DNA from: Streptococcus sp. 121
GTDB lineage: Bacteria > Bacillota > Bacilli > Lactobacillales > Streptococcaceae
DNA length: 40,967 nt
Direction of reading: 5' to 3'
NCBI RefSeq assembly: GCF_016458205.1
Contig: NZ_JAEMED010000015.1
Span: 1-40,967, forward strand
Below, piece after piece: positions 6,587 to 14,625 of this stretch (within the stretch, counting starts at the first letter, position 1; the number at the start of each line of letters is the position of its first letter). The notes under the pieces are model-generated. The model had not been told where the DNA came from. It saw only the letters and a program-made list of their open reading frames with translations, and ran no database searches. Position numbers and translations under genes: made by a program.

Positions 6587-9500
6587 ATGGAAAATACATT
6601 TCAGCTTTTAATGAATCAGATTGCTTTGCCGGGGGAGTTCTTGCGTTCTTCCTTGTTTCAGGGAGCGGAGCTGGATTCGGTGATCCTACATGAGAAGAGT
6701 CGGGTTTGGGAGTTTACCTTTGTCTTTGATCGGGTGTTGCCGATTGAGGCTTATCGGGTTCTCAAGCAGCAATTATCTGAGGAGTTTTCCAAAACCGGTA
6801 ATCAGGCACGTTTCCGGATTCGGGCGCGTAAGATAGTTTTAGAGCCGGGTTTGGTTGCGGCTTATTATCGAGAGGCTTTTGAAGAGGGGCCGTGTTCCAG
6901 TCAGGGGTTCAAGTCTCTCTTTCAGGATTTAGAAGTGGTTTTAGATGAGGGGACTCTCTACCTTAAGGGGGGAGCTAATCTGGATATGGACCATTTTACC
7001 CAGAAGTATCTTCCGTGTTTGGAGGAGGCTTTGGAGGACTTTGGTCTGGGTCAGTTGACCTGCCAGCTTCAGGTGGAGGAAGCCTTATCTGAGGTGGAGC
7101 GGACTTTCTTTGAAGAGGAGCGGGCACAAGCGCTTTTGGCGGCTCAGGAGTCCTTGGCGTCTCTGGAAGAGTCTCTTCCTAAGGAAACTCCGACGCCTGC
7201 ACCGGTTCCGGATTATTCGCAACGGTCGACATCGACTGTGGCTTTGGACAAGTCTAAGATTACACCTATGATCGATGTGCAAGGGGAGGAACGGGGACTA
7301 ACCTTTGAGGGTTATGTCTTTGCCTTGGAGCATCGGGTGATGCGGACGGGTCGAGTCTTGATTTCCTTCAAGATGACGGATTATACGTCGAGTTTTGCTT
7401 TGCAAAAATGGGCAAAAAATGAAGAGGAAGCTAAAAAATTTGAGATGATCCGCAAAAACTCTTGGCTTAGGGTCCGGGGGAATGTGGAGTTGAATCAATA
7501 CACGCAGACTCTAACCATGAATGTGCAGCAGGTTAAGGAAATTAGCCACCATCCTCGGAAAGATTTGATGCCAGACGGCGAAAAGCGGGTGGAATTCCAC
7601 GCGCACACCAATATGTCGACCATGGATGCTCTGCCCGAGGTGGAGGAATTGGTGGCAACAGCCAGTCGTTGGGGGCATGAGGCCTTGGCTATTACAGACC
7701 ATGGAAACGTGCAGAGTTTCCCGCATGGCTATAAGGCGGCTAAGAAGGCTGGTTTGCGTCTGATTTATGGAATGGAGGCCAATCTAGTTGAGGATCGGGT
7801 ACCGATTGTTTACAATGAGCAGAATCTTGAGTTGTCGGAGGCGACGTATGTGGTCTTTGACGTGGAGACTACGGGTTTGTCGGCTGTCTACAATGATCTC
7901 ATTCAGGTGGCGGCGTCTAAGATGCACAAGGGGAATGTGATTGCCGAGTTTGATGAATTTATCAATCCTGGCCATCCCTTGTCGGCCTTCACCACGAATT
8001 TGACTGGGATAACCAATGACCATGTGCGGGGGGCTAAACCCCTGGAGCAGGTTTTAAAGGAGTTTCAAGAATTCTGTGGGGATGCAGTGTTGGTAGCCCA
8101 CAATGCGACATTTGACGTGGGCTTCATGAATGTTAACTATGAGCGGCACGGTCTGCCTCTGATTAGCCAGCCGGTGATTGATACTCTGGAGTTTGCGCGA
8201 AATCTGTATCCAGAGTACAAACGGCATGGTTTGGGTCCCTTGACCAAACGCTTCCAGGTTGCGTTGGAGCATCACCACATGGCCAATTACGATGCGGAAG
8301 CAACCGGTCGCCTGCTCTTTATCTTTATCAGGGATGTAGCAGAAAAGTTTGGGGTTACCAATCTTGACCAGCTTAACAAACAGGTGATTAATCCCTCTTC
8401 CTACCAGAAGGCGCGGGTTAAGCATGCAACTTTATATGTTCAAAACCAGACGGGTTTGAAAAATCTCTTTCAATTGGTTTCTCTTTCCAATACTCAGTAT
8501 TTTTCGGGTGTTCCGCGGATTCCTAAGTCTGTCTTGGAACAGTATCGGGAAGGCTTGCTGATGGGGTCGGCCTGTCAGGAAGGGGAGGTCTTTGACACCC
8601 TTCTCAGCAAGGGGCTTGAGAAGGCGGTAGAAGTGGCTGCCCAATATGACTTTATTGAGGTCATGCCTCCTGCCCTATACGCTCCGCTGTTGGCTCAGGA
8701 GCAGGTTCAGAGTGAAGCGGAGATTCAAGACCTAATTCGGCAATTGATTGAGGTCGGTCGTCTCGCTGGCAAGCCTGTTCTAGCGACGGGGAACGTCCAT
8801 TACTTGGAGCCAGAGGATGCCATTTACCGTGAAATCATTGTTCGTAGTTTAGGCCAAGGAGCCATGATTAACCGTCCGATTGGCTACGGTGAGAAGGCGG
8901 AGCCAGCTCCATTGCCCCAAGCTCATTTTAGGACGACCAATGAGATGTTGGATGACTTTGCTTTCCTAGGTCAGGAGTTGGCGTATGAGATTGTGGTGAC
9001 CAATACTCAGAATTTCAGCCGTCAATTTGAAGCGGTGGAAGTTGTTAAGGATGATCTTTATACGCCTTATATTGAAGGGGCAGAGGAAGAAGTTGCCCGC
9101 TTGACGTATGAGAAGGCCTTTGAAATGTATGGGAATCCGCTCCCGGACATCGTCGATTTGCGGATTGAAAAAGAGCTCAAGTCAATCTTGGGAAATGGCT
9201 TTGCCGTGATCTACTTGAGCTCGCAAATGTTGGTGCAACGGTCGAATGAGCGGGGCTACTTGGTCGGTTCCCGTGGTTCCGTTGGGTCTTCCTTTGTTGC
9301 GACTATGATTGGAATCACTGAGGTTAATCCCTTGTCCCCTCATTATTATTGTCCAGATTGCCAGTATAGTGAATTTATCACGGATGGTTCAGTAGGTTCT
9401 GGATTTGACCTCCCTAATAAGGATTGTCCGAAGTGCGGTCATCCTTTGAAAAAGGATGGGCAGGACATTCCCTTTGAAACCTTCTTGGGATTTGATGGGG

Positions 9501-10966
9501 ATAAGGTTCCCGATATTGATTTGAACTTCTCTGGAGACGACCAACCCAGTGCCCACTTGGATGTCCGAGATATCTTTGGAGCGGAATATGCCTTTCGGGC
9601 TGGAACGGTTGGTACGGTGGCAGATAAGACCGCTTTTGGTTTTGTCAAAGGCTATGAACGCGACTATCAAAAGATGTATTCGGAGGCCGAAGTTGAACGC
9701 TTGGCACTTGGTGCTTCAGGGGTTAAGCGGACAACGGGTCAGCATCCGGGCGGGATTGTTGTCATTCCCAATTATATGGATGTCTATGACTTCACGCCAG
9801 TGCAGTATCCGGCGGATGATGTGACGGCGGAGTGGCAGACGACCCACTTTAACTTCCACGATATCGATGAAAACGTCTTAAAGTTGGATATTCTGGGACA
9901 CGATGATCCGACCATGATTCGGAAATTGCAAGACTTGTCCGGAATTAATCCGCAGGACATTCCGGCGGATGATCCGGGAGTGATGGCCCTCTTCTCGGGA
10001 ACCGAGATTCTAGGGGTAACGGAGGATCAGATTGGGACCTCTACGGGAATGCTAGGAATTCCAGAATTTGGGACTAACTTTGTTCGGGGAATGGTGGATG
10101 AGACCCATCCGACAACTTTTGCCGAGTTACTACAGCTATCTGGTCTATCTCATGGAACCGATGTTTGGTTGGGGAATGCTCAGGACTTGATTCGTCAAGG
10201 AATTGCGGATTTGTCAACAGTTATTGGTTGTCGGGATGACATCATGGTTTACCTCATGCATAAGGGTTTGGAACCCAAGATGGCCTTTACCATTATGGAG
10301 CGCGTGCGGAAGGGACTTTGGTTGAAAATTTCCGAAGAAGAACGCAATGGCTACATTGAGGCTATGAAGGAGAACAATGTACCAGAATGGTATATTGAGT
10401 CCTGTGGAAAAATCAAATACATGTTCCCCAAAGCCCATGCGGCGGCCTACGTGATGATGGCCCTCCGGGTAGCCTACTTTAAGGTTCACCATCCCATCTA
10501 TTATTACTGTGCCTATTTCTCTATCCGAGCCAAGGCTTTCGAGTTGAAAACCATGTCCGGTGGACTAGAGGCTGTTAAGGCTCGGATGGAGGACATCCGT
10601 GAAAAACGGAAAAATAACCAAGCTACCAATGTCGAAAACGACTTATACACAACCTTAGAATTGGTCAATGAGATGTTGGAGCGTGGATTTGTCTTTGGCA
10701 AACTGGATCTTTACCGAAGCCAAGCGACGGAGTTTCTGATTGATGGGGATACGCTCATCCCGCCCTTTGTTGCCTTGGAAGGTTTGGGAGAGAACGTTGC
10801 CAAACAATTGGTGGCAGCGCGTGAAGAAGGGGAGTTCCTCAGTAAGACGGAACTTCGCAAACGCGGCGGCCTCTCATCTACCCTCGTCGATAAAATGAAT
10901 GAAATGGGCATTTTAGGAAATATGCCTGAAGACAACCAATTGAGCCTTTTTGATGATTTGTTTTAG
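6587..10966 (+). CDS. polC: DNA polymerase III PolC, Gram-positive type
   Basis: The 1459-aa catalytic subunit of the chromosomal replicase, of normal length for streptococci. Order of parts: N-terminal domains; an OB-fold near 235-330 ([27 protein letters not shown]); a PHP domain opening with [14 protein letters not shown] at about 335; an inserted DnaQ-like 3'-5' exonuclease starting FDVETTG at about 423; then the polymerase core with the zinc-binding CPDCQ...CPKCGHP pair at about 922-946 and the catalytic [13 protein letters not shown] region at about 970; fingers and a C-terminal part ending LSLFDDLF, a beta-clamp-binding type motif. SD AGGAGG precedes ATG 6587. Its promoter region has been duplicated by the element just upstream. 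pepS follows after 20 bp and is probably co-transcribed. Confidence 0.98.
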   Translation: MENTFQLLMNQIALPGEFLRSSLFQGAELDSVILHEKSRVWEFTFVFDRVLPIEAYRVLKQQLSEEFSKTGNQARFRIRARKIVLEPGLVAAYYREAFEEGPCSSQGFKSLFQDLEVVLDEGTLYLKGGANLDMDHFTQKYLPCLEEALEDFGLGQLTCQLQVEEALSEVERTFFEEERAQALLAAQESLASLEESLPKETPTPAPVPDYSQRSTSTVALDKSKITPMIDVQGEERGLTFEGYVFALEHRVMRTGRVLISFKMTDYTSSFALQKWAKNEEEAKKFEMIRKNSWLRVRGNVELNQYTQTLTMNVQQVKEISHHPRKDLMPDGEKRVEFHAHTNMSTMDALPEVEELVATASRWGHEALAITDHGNVQSFPHGYKAAKKAGLRLIYGMEANLVEDRVPIVYNEQNLELSEATYVVFDVETTGLSAVYNDLIQVAASKMHKGNVIAEFDEFINPGHPLSAFTTNLTGITNDHVRGAKPLEQVLKEFQEFCGDAVLVAHNATFDVGFMNVNYERHGLPLISQPVIDTLEFARNLYPEYKRHGLGPLTKRFQVALEHHHMANYDAEATGRLLFIFIRDVAEKFGVTNLDQLNKQVINPSSYQKARVKHATLYVQNQTGLKNLFQLVSLSNTQYFSGVPRIPKSVLEQYREGLLMGSACQEGEVFDTLLSKGLEKAVEVAAQYDFIEVMPPALYAPLLAQEQVQSEAEIQDLIRQLIEVGRLAGKPVLATGNVHYLEPEDAIYREIIVRSLGQGAMINRPIGYGEKAEPAPLPQAHFRTTNEMLDDFAFLGQELAYEIVVTNTQNFSRQFEAVEVVKDDLYTPYIEGAEEEVARLTYEKAFEMYGNPLPDIVDLRIEKELKSILGNGFAVIYLSSQMLVQRSNERGYLVGSRGSVGSSFVATMIGITEVNPLSPHYYCPDCQYSEFITDGSVGSGFDLPNKDCPKCGHPLKKDGQDIPFETFLGFDGDKVPDIDLNFSGDDQPSAHLDVRDIFGAEYAFRAGTVGTVADKTAFGFVKGYERDYQKMYSEAEVERLALGASGVKRTTGQHPGGIVVIPNYMDVYDFTPVQYPADDVTAEWQTTHFNFHDIDENVLKLDILGHDDPTMIRKLQDLSGINPQDIPADDPGVMALFSGTEILGVTEDQIGTSTGMLGIPEFGTNFVRGMVDETHPTTFAELLQLSGLSHGTDVWLGNAQDLIRQGIADLSTVIGCRDDIMVYLMHKGLEPKMAFTIMERVRKGLWLKISEEERNGYIEAMKENNVPEWYIESCGKIKYMFPKAHAAAYVMMALRVAYFKVHHPIYYYCAYFSIRAKAFELKTMSGGLEAVKARMEDIREKRKNNQATNVENDLYTTLELVNEMLERGFVFGKLDLYRSQATEFLIDGDTLIPPFVALEGLGENVAKQLVAAREEGEFLSKTELRKRGGLSSTLVDKMNEMGILGNMPEDNQLSLFDDLF

Positions 10967-10986
10967 GCTCAAGAAAGGAAATATGA

Positions 10987-12219
10987 ATGGAAAATTTTGA
11001 AAATCTTTTGAAAAAGTATGCTCATCTCTTAATCAAACGTGGGCTAAATGTGCAAGAAGGACAAATTCTTTTAATCAATGCGGAAGTGGAACAGGCAGTC
11101 TTTACACGTATGCTTGTCGCGGAAGCCTATGCCCAAGGTGCAGGTCATGTCGTGGTTCAATGGAGCGATCAGGCCATCCAGAAAGAAGAGCTGCTCTATG
11201 CGGATGAGACGTTTTTGACAGAGATTCCAGATTATATTATCGCCCGCATGAACTATCAAATTGAACACCGCGTGAGTCGTTTAGCACTTCGCTCCATCGA
11301 TCCAGATGGTTTAGCAGGTGTTCCTGAGGACCGGATGGCGATGTCGGTTCGAGCAGCCAACCAAGCTTTGGCTCCCATGCGGGAAGCAACCCAATCCAAC
11401 AAAGTGTCTTGGTTGGTAGCGGCAGCTGCTGGTCAAGCTTGGGCGGAGAAAGTATTTCCAGACTTGAGTTCAGAAGCCGCAGTAGAAGCCCTTTGGGATC
11501 AAATTTTTAAAACTTGTCGAGTTTATGAAGAAGATCCAATCCAAGCCTGGATTGACCATGAAGAAAAACTGGAATCGAAAGCAGCCATTCTTAATGCTGA
11601 ACAGTTTACAGCCCTCCATTACCAAGCTCCAGGTACAGATTTAATTCTGGGTATGCCTGAAAACCATCACTGGGAAAGTGCTGGTAGTCGGAATGAAGCA
11701 GGGGATTATTTCTTGGCCAATATGCCGACTGAAGAAGTATTCTCTGCTCCAGACTATCGCCGAGCAGACGGCTATGTAACCAGCACTAAGCCTCTTAGCT
11801 ACAATGGCACCATTATTGAAGGCATCAAGGTTCACTTCCAAGATGGGCAAATCACTAAAGTAGAAGCTAGTCGCGGTCAAGAGACACTGGAAAAACTCGT
11901 CTTTGAAAATCGTGGGGCTCGTTCATTAGGAGAAGTGGCCTTGGTTCCACATCAAAGTCCCATTTCTCAATCAGGCATTATTTTCTACAATACTCTTTTT
12001 GATGAGAATGCTTCAAACCACTTGGCTATCGGTTCTGCCTATGCCTTTAGCGTTGAGGGTGGAACAGAGATGACTGTGGAAGAACGACAAGCAGCAGGTT
12101 TGAATCAGTCTGACGTCCACGTGGACTTTATGATTGGTTCAGGTCAAATGGACATTGATGGTATTCGAGCAGACGGTAGCCGTGTCCCAATCTTCCGTCA
12201 GGGTGAATGGGCTATTTAG
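10987..12219 (+). CDS. pepS: Aminopeptidase PepS, M29 family
   Basis: A 410-aa cytosolic metallo-aminopeptidase that removes N-terminal residues in peptide turnover. Family M29 (thermophilic aminopeptidase/AmpS/PepS) is recognised from NMPTEEVFSAPD (metal-ligand Glu pair), the later region SNHLAIGSAYAFSVEGG, and SDVHVDFMIGS with its metal-binding His and Asp near residue 380. Length is as expected for streptococcal PepS. It starts 20 bp after polC with an AAGGAAAT ribosome-binding region and no promoter of its own that I can see. Confidence 0.92.
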   Translation: MENFENLLKKYAHLLIKRGLNVQEGQILLINAEVEQAVFTRMLVAEAYAQGAGHVVVQWSDQAIQKEELLYADETFLTEIPDYIIARMNYQIEHRVSRLALRSIDPDGLAGVPEDRMAMSVRAANQALAPMREATQSNKVSWLVAAAAGQAWAEKVFPDLSSEAAVEALWDQIFKTCRVYEEDPIQAWIDHEEKLESKAAILNAEQFTALHYQAPGTDLILGMPENHHWESAGSRNEAGDYFLANMPTEEVFSAPDYRRADGYVTSTKPLSYNGTIIEGIKVHFQDGQITKVEASRGQETLEKLVFENRGARSLGEVALVPHQSPISQSGIIFYNTLFDENASNHLAIGSAYAFSVEGGTEMTVEERQAAGLNQSDVHVDFMIGSGQMDIDGIRADGSRVPIFRQGEWAI

Positions 12220-12228
12220 GAGGTTTTT

Positions 12229-12468
12229 ATGATCGTTTCCCTTCTTACAGGTTTTTTGACAGGCCTAGTAGCTACAGCTTTAACCAATCGTGAAGACCGC
12301 ATGGGCTGTATTGGCAATATCCTTGTTGGCTGGTTGGGCTCCTGGTTAGGACAAACCTTATTTGGCAACTGGGGCCCTCAACTTTGGGGAGTTCCCTTTG
12401 TCCCAGCCATCCTCGGATCTTGTATCCTACTCGTTCTTTTCGTCAGACGGAATGATTTTAGGGGATAG
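12229..12468 (+). CDS. GlsB/YeaQ/YmgE-family small membrane protein
   Basis: A 79-aa protein with three predicted membrane segments (residues 2-20, 27-47, 55-72) and the Gly-rich pattern (GNILVGWLGSWLGQTLFG) of the GlsB/YeaQ/YmgE stress-response family, formerly called transglycosylase-associated proteins. Its molecular role is not established. It begins 9 bp after pepS with SD AGGAGG, so it is the last gene of the polC-pepS transcript. No T-tailed terminator follows; AACTAAATTT/AAATTTAGTT (12481-12504) forms a hairpin but lacks a T run. Confidence 0.8.
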   Translation: MIVSLLTGFLTGLVATALTNREDRMGCIGNILVGWLGSWLGQTLFGNWGPQLWGVPFVPAILGSCILLVLFVRRNDFRG

Positions 12469-12582
12469 AGAGTGGGACAGAACTAAATTTATTAAAATTT
12501 AGTTCATTACAAGTCTTTATTTCATGTTGTAAGCTGAAACGGTTTCTCGCCAAACCGACCTCGCTCTTTTATTGTTAGGCTC

Positions 12583-12870
12583 GGGTTCAAACAGTCTCTT
12601 CCCAGACTGTTTGTACCCACATCCGGTCTAAAGGCATGTTGAATGCCTTTAGAGGTTGTATATGAAATGAACTCAGTTCATGTCAATGTTGATTAGGTTG
12701 TTTTCGGAGGTCAAAGAGTCAGGAATTGACTCTTTGAGTTTCTGGATAAAAGAACATAAAGTGTTCTTTCAATAAAGGTGAACAATTGTTATTTGCTTCG
12801 CAAATCCTATCTGTTACCTCAAACAGTCTTTTAGTTGTTTGACCGAATCAACCACTGCGTCAAATTGGTT
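12583..12870. repeat. Array of consecutive intergenic hairpins
   Basis: At least seven perfect or near-perfect inverted repeats follow one another without a credible gene: GGGT-CAAACAGTCT/AGACTGTTTG-ACCC (12583-12618), CTAAAGGCAT/ATGCCTTTAG (12628-12652), ATGAACT/AGTTCAT (12667-12681), CAAAGAGTC/GACTCTTTG (12712-12735), AAAGAACA/TGTTCTTT (12749-12769), ATTTGC/GCAAAT (12791-12805) and CAAACA/TTGTTTG (about 12822-12843). Parts recur inverted at 13863-13936 and, with paired base changes, in the 60-bp tandem repeats. This looks like a streptococcal mosaic intergenic repeat family (BOX-like), not identified further. Confidence 0.7.
12623..12696 (+). repeat. 74-bp inverted duplication, copy 1
   Basis: This segment, holding the CTAAAGGCAT and ATGAACT hairpins, recurs as its reverse complement at 13863-13936 with equal length and only scattered mismatches. 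The shared ends are CCGGTCTAAAGGCAT and ATGTTGATTAG-like. Confidence 0.8.
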
Positions 12871-12959
12871 TTACTATCCAAATAGGAAAGTTGAGAATTT
12901 TGTATCAGTCTCCTACCAAAAGGGGAACGACTATGCGATAAGTTATTCATAGGTTTTCC

Positions 12960-13110
12960 TTTACTTCTTCGACGGAAGGTGGTAAACTAAAACTAGAAAA
13001 AGGGATGAGTTGTCGCTCACCCCTCAGCAGAACCGTATAGAACGGTAGCTCAGTTTTTGATTAAGAAATAACCGTCAACTAGGCTAAAAGTACGACGGTT
13101 ATTTCTTTTT
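12960..13110 (+). ncRNA. Candidate type I antitoxin RNA, locus 1
   Basis: A promoter TTTACT (12960-12965), 17 bp, TAAACT (12983-12988) is followed by a predicted RNA from about 12995. Its hairpins are GGGATGAG/CTCACCC and ACCGT/ACGGT (13033-13045), and it ends at a 14-bp perfect terminator stem, AAGAAATAACCGTC (13063-13076) with GACGGTTATTTCTT (13094-13107), then T5. On the opposite strand the end of a small hydrophobic toxin-like ORF enters the same stem, the convergent layout of par/Fst- or TxpA/RatA-like loci. A near-identical promoter and terminator recur 750-975 bp downstream. Confidence 0.5.
13063..13110 (+). terminator. Terminator shared by antitoxin RNA 1 and toxin remnant 1
   Basis: A 14-bp perfect stem (13063-13076 with 13094-13107) and T5 on the plus strand. 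The stop codon of the minus-strand toxin-like ORF (13099-13101) lies inside the stem. Confidence 0.85.
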
Positions 13111-13203
13111 GTTTTGGTTGCGGTAGTCGAGATAGAGACTGAGGATTTCAATCAACAGGGAAAGAAATTCGATAGTCAATCCGACTAGGTAAAACCAGTC
13201 CAA
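13099..13203 (-). pseudogene. Small hydrophobic toxin-like ORF, locus 1 (probably defective)
   Basis: Read from TTG 13203 this gives 34 residues: a hydrophobic helix (VGLTIEFLSLLIEILSLYL) and a basic tail DYRNQNKKK. The tail resembles that of the intact toxin at 14361-14495 (LILELLSLIL...NNKNKK) and of remnant 2. No good SD precedes the TTG. A toxin-like promoter and SD lie about 220-310 bp upstream on this strand, beyond three 60-bp hairpin repeats, so the original 5' end was probably displaced by the repeat. I call it a Fst/Hol_Tox-like remnant; the exact family is uncertain. Confidence 0.45.
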
Positions 13204-13225
13204 AAGATATACTCATTTATATAGC

Positions 13226-13420
13226 TCAACGAGCCAGGAATTGGCTCGTTGAGTATATGGATAGAAGAACGTTTAACGTTCGTACAACGCGAGCCAGGAA
13301 TTGGCTCGTTGAGTACATGGATAGAAGAACGTTTAACGTTCGTACAACGCGAGCCAGGAATTGGCTCGTTGAGTACATGGATAGAAGAACGTTTAACGTT
13401 CGCACATTATAAAATGTGCT
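13226..13420. repeat. 60-bp tandem repeat, three copies, each with two hairpins
   Basis: Units start at 13231, 13291 and 13351 and are almost identical. Each holds CGAGCC/GGCTCG and GAACG/CGTTC hairpins. The first unit opens CAACGAGCC; the last ends in a CACATT/AATGTG hairpin (13403-13418). The single related unit at 12711-12770 has the same layout with compensating base pairs. The length of 60 bp keeps a minus-strand reading frame open through all copies (see 13226-13423). Confidence 0.9.
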
Positions 13421-13423
13421 CAT
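13226..13423 (-). other. Repeat-built small ORF with SD and promoter
   Basis: ATG 13423 is preceded by SD AAAGGGG (13432-13438) at 8-bp spacing and by a possible promoter on the same strand: TTAAAA (13531-13536), 16 bp, TATACT (13509-13514). The 65-codon frame starts MSTFYNVRTLNVLLS and repeats a 20-residue unit three times before TGA. Because the repeats are palindromic DNA, the peptide is probably a by-product, but the initiation signals look real. They most likely belonged to the toxin now represented by the fragment at 13099-13203. Confidence 0.35.
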
Positions 13424-13711
13424 AGGCAACACCCCTTTCTATAGATATGGAGCTACCGTCTGCGCGTTATCCGAACACGCCTCGTTAGAGATACTTTTCT
13501 GCTGGTCCAGTATAGCACGGTAAGTGGTGTTTTTAACCTAAATGTTCTGAATTGTAGCCAATTCGTTCTGAACGGAAGAAAAAATAAATTTTTGTGATTT
13601 TTATTTAAGCATGTAAATCCGGAGTCCTAACCTGTGTTTGTTATTTGTTTAATATCGGAGAATTCTTTCAATGTTTTAGTGCCTACCAATTATACAACTC
13701 CAAGTTTTCCC

Positions 13712-13740
13712 TTTACTTCTTCGACGGAAGGTGGTAAACT
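13712..13740 (+). promoter_or_regulatory. Antitoxin promoter, locus 2 (copy of locus 1)
   Basis: TTTACT (13712-13717), 17 bp, TAAACT (13735-13740). The 36-bp surroundings match locus 1 with a single extra C. Here the RNA body is interrupted after AAAAAGGGA (about 13757) by some 230 bp that include the inverted duplication, and resumes near 13995 with CCTCGGCAGAACCGT. Confidence 0.6.
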
Positions 13741-13862
13741 GAGGATAGAAAAAGGGAATATATTTGTGAATTTTATTGTAATTTTCTTTCTATATTACAA
13801 TCTAATTCTTTATCGCAGTGGTTGATTGAATTGTTCCATCGCTTTGATAGCTCTGAACAATT

Positions 13863-13936
13863 CTAATCAACATTGATATGAACTGCGTTCATTTAATCTA
13901 TAAACTCTAAAGGCATTTAATATGCCTTTAGACCGG
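13863..13936 (-). repeat. 74-bp inverted duplication, copy 2
   Basis: This is the reverse complement of 12623-12696 with scattered mismatches. It sits within the insertion that splits the second antitoxin RNA. Confidence 0.8.
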
Positions 13937-14037
13937 GGGTGTGACGACAAAATTGCATTTTTTCAAAATGACCAATTTTGGTCACACTCCTATCCCTCGG
14001 CAGAACCGTATAGAACGGTAGCTCAGCATGAAAAGTT

Positions 14038-14084
14038 AAGAAATAACCGTCAACCTCGCTAAAGTCAGACGGTTATTTCTTTTT
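14038..14084 (+). terminator. Terminator of locus 2
   Basis: AAGAAATAACCGTC (14038-14051) and GACGGTTATTTCTT (14068-14081) form the same 14-bp stem as at 13063, followed by T's. The loop sequence differs from the locus 1 copy. Confidence 0.8.
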
Positions 14085-14126
14085 GTTTTGGTTGTGGTAG
14101 TCGAGATAGAGGCTAAGGATTTCAAT
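14073..14126 (-). pseudogene. Toxin remnant, locus 2
   Basis: Only the 3' 17 codons remain: IEILSLYLDYHNQNKKK and stop, the same tail as remnant 1 with one R-to-H change. The 5' part is gone and no start codon is available. A minus-strand terminator begins 10 bp further upstream. Confidence 0.55.
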
Positions 14127-14135
14127 TGCTATACA

Positions 14136-14165
14136 TAAAAAAGCAGTTCCTTAGCGAAACTGCTG
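14136..14165 (-). terminator. Minus-strand terminator downstream of the type I toxin
   Basis: AGCAGTT (14142-14148) pairs with AACTGCT (14158-14164). On the minus strand the stem is followed by six T. It would end the toxin mRNA that starts near 14544. Confidence 0.7.
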
Positions 14166-14215
14166 TAGATACTTGTAGGTGAAAAATGAATTTGAGAATT
14201 CAAACCGATAATTTT

Positions 14216-14244
14216 TTGCCTTTGTCCAAACCATCTGCTATACT
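14216..14244 (+). promoter_or_regulatory. Promoter of the antitoxin RNA, locus 3
   Basis: TTGCCT (14216-14221), 17 bp, TATACT (14239-14244), directing transcription towards the toxin gene on the opposite strand. Confidence 0.7.
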
Positions 14245-14250
14245 TGTTAT

Positions 14251-14370
14251 GAAAGAGGTTGAGTTCCCGCTCAACCTCAAGTAGACCGTTTTAAAGACGG
14301 GACGAATGATAGTCGACAGTTAGCCGCTAATCAATCAATCAAGTTCATAGCGGCTGGCTGTCATTTTTTA
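14251..14370 (+). ncRNA. Antisense antitoxin RNA of the Hol_Tox-like toxin
   Basis: A predicted RNA of about 120 nt. A 5' hairpin GGTTGAG/CTCAACC (14258-14277) is followed by an unpaired stretch, then a long terminator hairpin: GACAGTTAGCCGCTA pairs with TAGCGGCTGGCTGTC (about 14315-14363), followed by T6. It overlaps the toxin stop codon (14361-14363) and the toxin mRNA's 3' untranslated part, the geometry of TxpA/RatA type I systems, where the antisense RNA pairs with the toxin mRNA and triggers its decay. Confidence 0.6.
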
Positions 14371-14495
14371 TTTTTGTTGTTAATAAACGCCAAAATAAGT
14401 GACAAAAGTTCGAGAATTAGCATCCCGAAAAGAAGCATGAGCTCTAGAGCTGCTTCCACTGCCATGACGGTAGTCCTTTCTAGGTGGTTGTGCAT
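14361..14495 (-). CDS. Putative holin-like type I toxin (Hol_Tox family)
   Basis: From ATG 14495 the product is 44 aa. An internal in-frame ATG at 14465 gives a 34-aa form, starting MAVEAALELMLLFG, of the length typical for this family. Both starts have an SD 8 bp upstream (GGAGG at 14504-14508 and AAGGA at 14474-14478). The protein is one membrane helix with a charged tail (NNKNKK), as in Hol_Tox/TxpA-like peptides that depolarise the membrane when overproduced. The gene has its own promoter and faces an antisense RNA gene that overlaps its 3' end. It is too short for most gene finders. The call rests on the toxin pattern together with the two promoters. Confidence 0.7.
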   Translation of the reverse strand: MHNHLERTTVMAVEAALELMLLFGMLILELLSLILAFINNKNKK

Positions 14496-14550
14496 AGGCA
14501 TTACCTCCAAAATCAGATTTCCGTCCCGCTTTGTAACTTTCTACCTCTCT

Positions 14551-14579
14551 AGTATACTCCTTTGTGGATAACCTGTCTA
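14551..14579 (-). promoter_or_regulatory. Toxin promoter
   Basis: On the minus strand TAGACA (14579-14574), 17 bp, TATACT (14556-14551), five of six matches at each box. The predicted start near 14544 gives a leader of about 50 nt. Confidence 0.75.
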
Positions 14580-14625
14580 AGATTTATCGGTTTTAGAATT
14601 ATTTTCTTAGATTTATATAACTTGA

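Noticed and set aside
6397..6588. 63-codon minus-strand ORF through the MITE-like element
   Set aside because: It crosses the element's inverted end and the polC promoter repeat, with no transposase similarity.
12720..13420. CRISPR array
   Set aside because: The 60-bp units are contiguous tandem repeats with internal hairpins, not short repeats separated by unique spacers, and no cas genes are present.
13634..13825. 63-codon plus-strand frame (MFVICLISENSF...)
   Set aside because: It runs through the antitoxin promoter of locus 2 and has no SD or recognisable motif.
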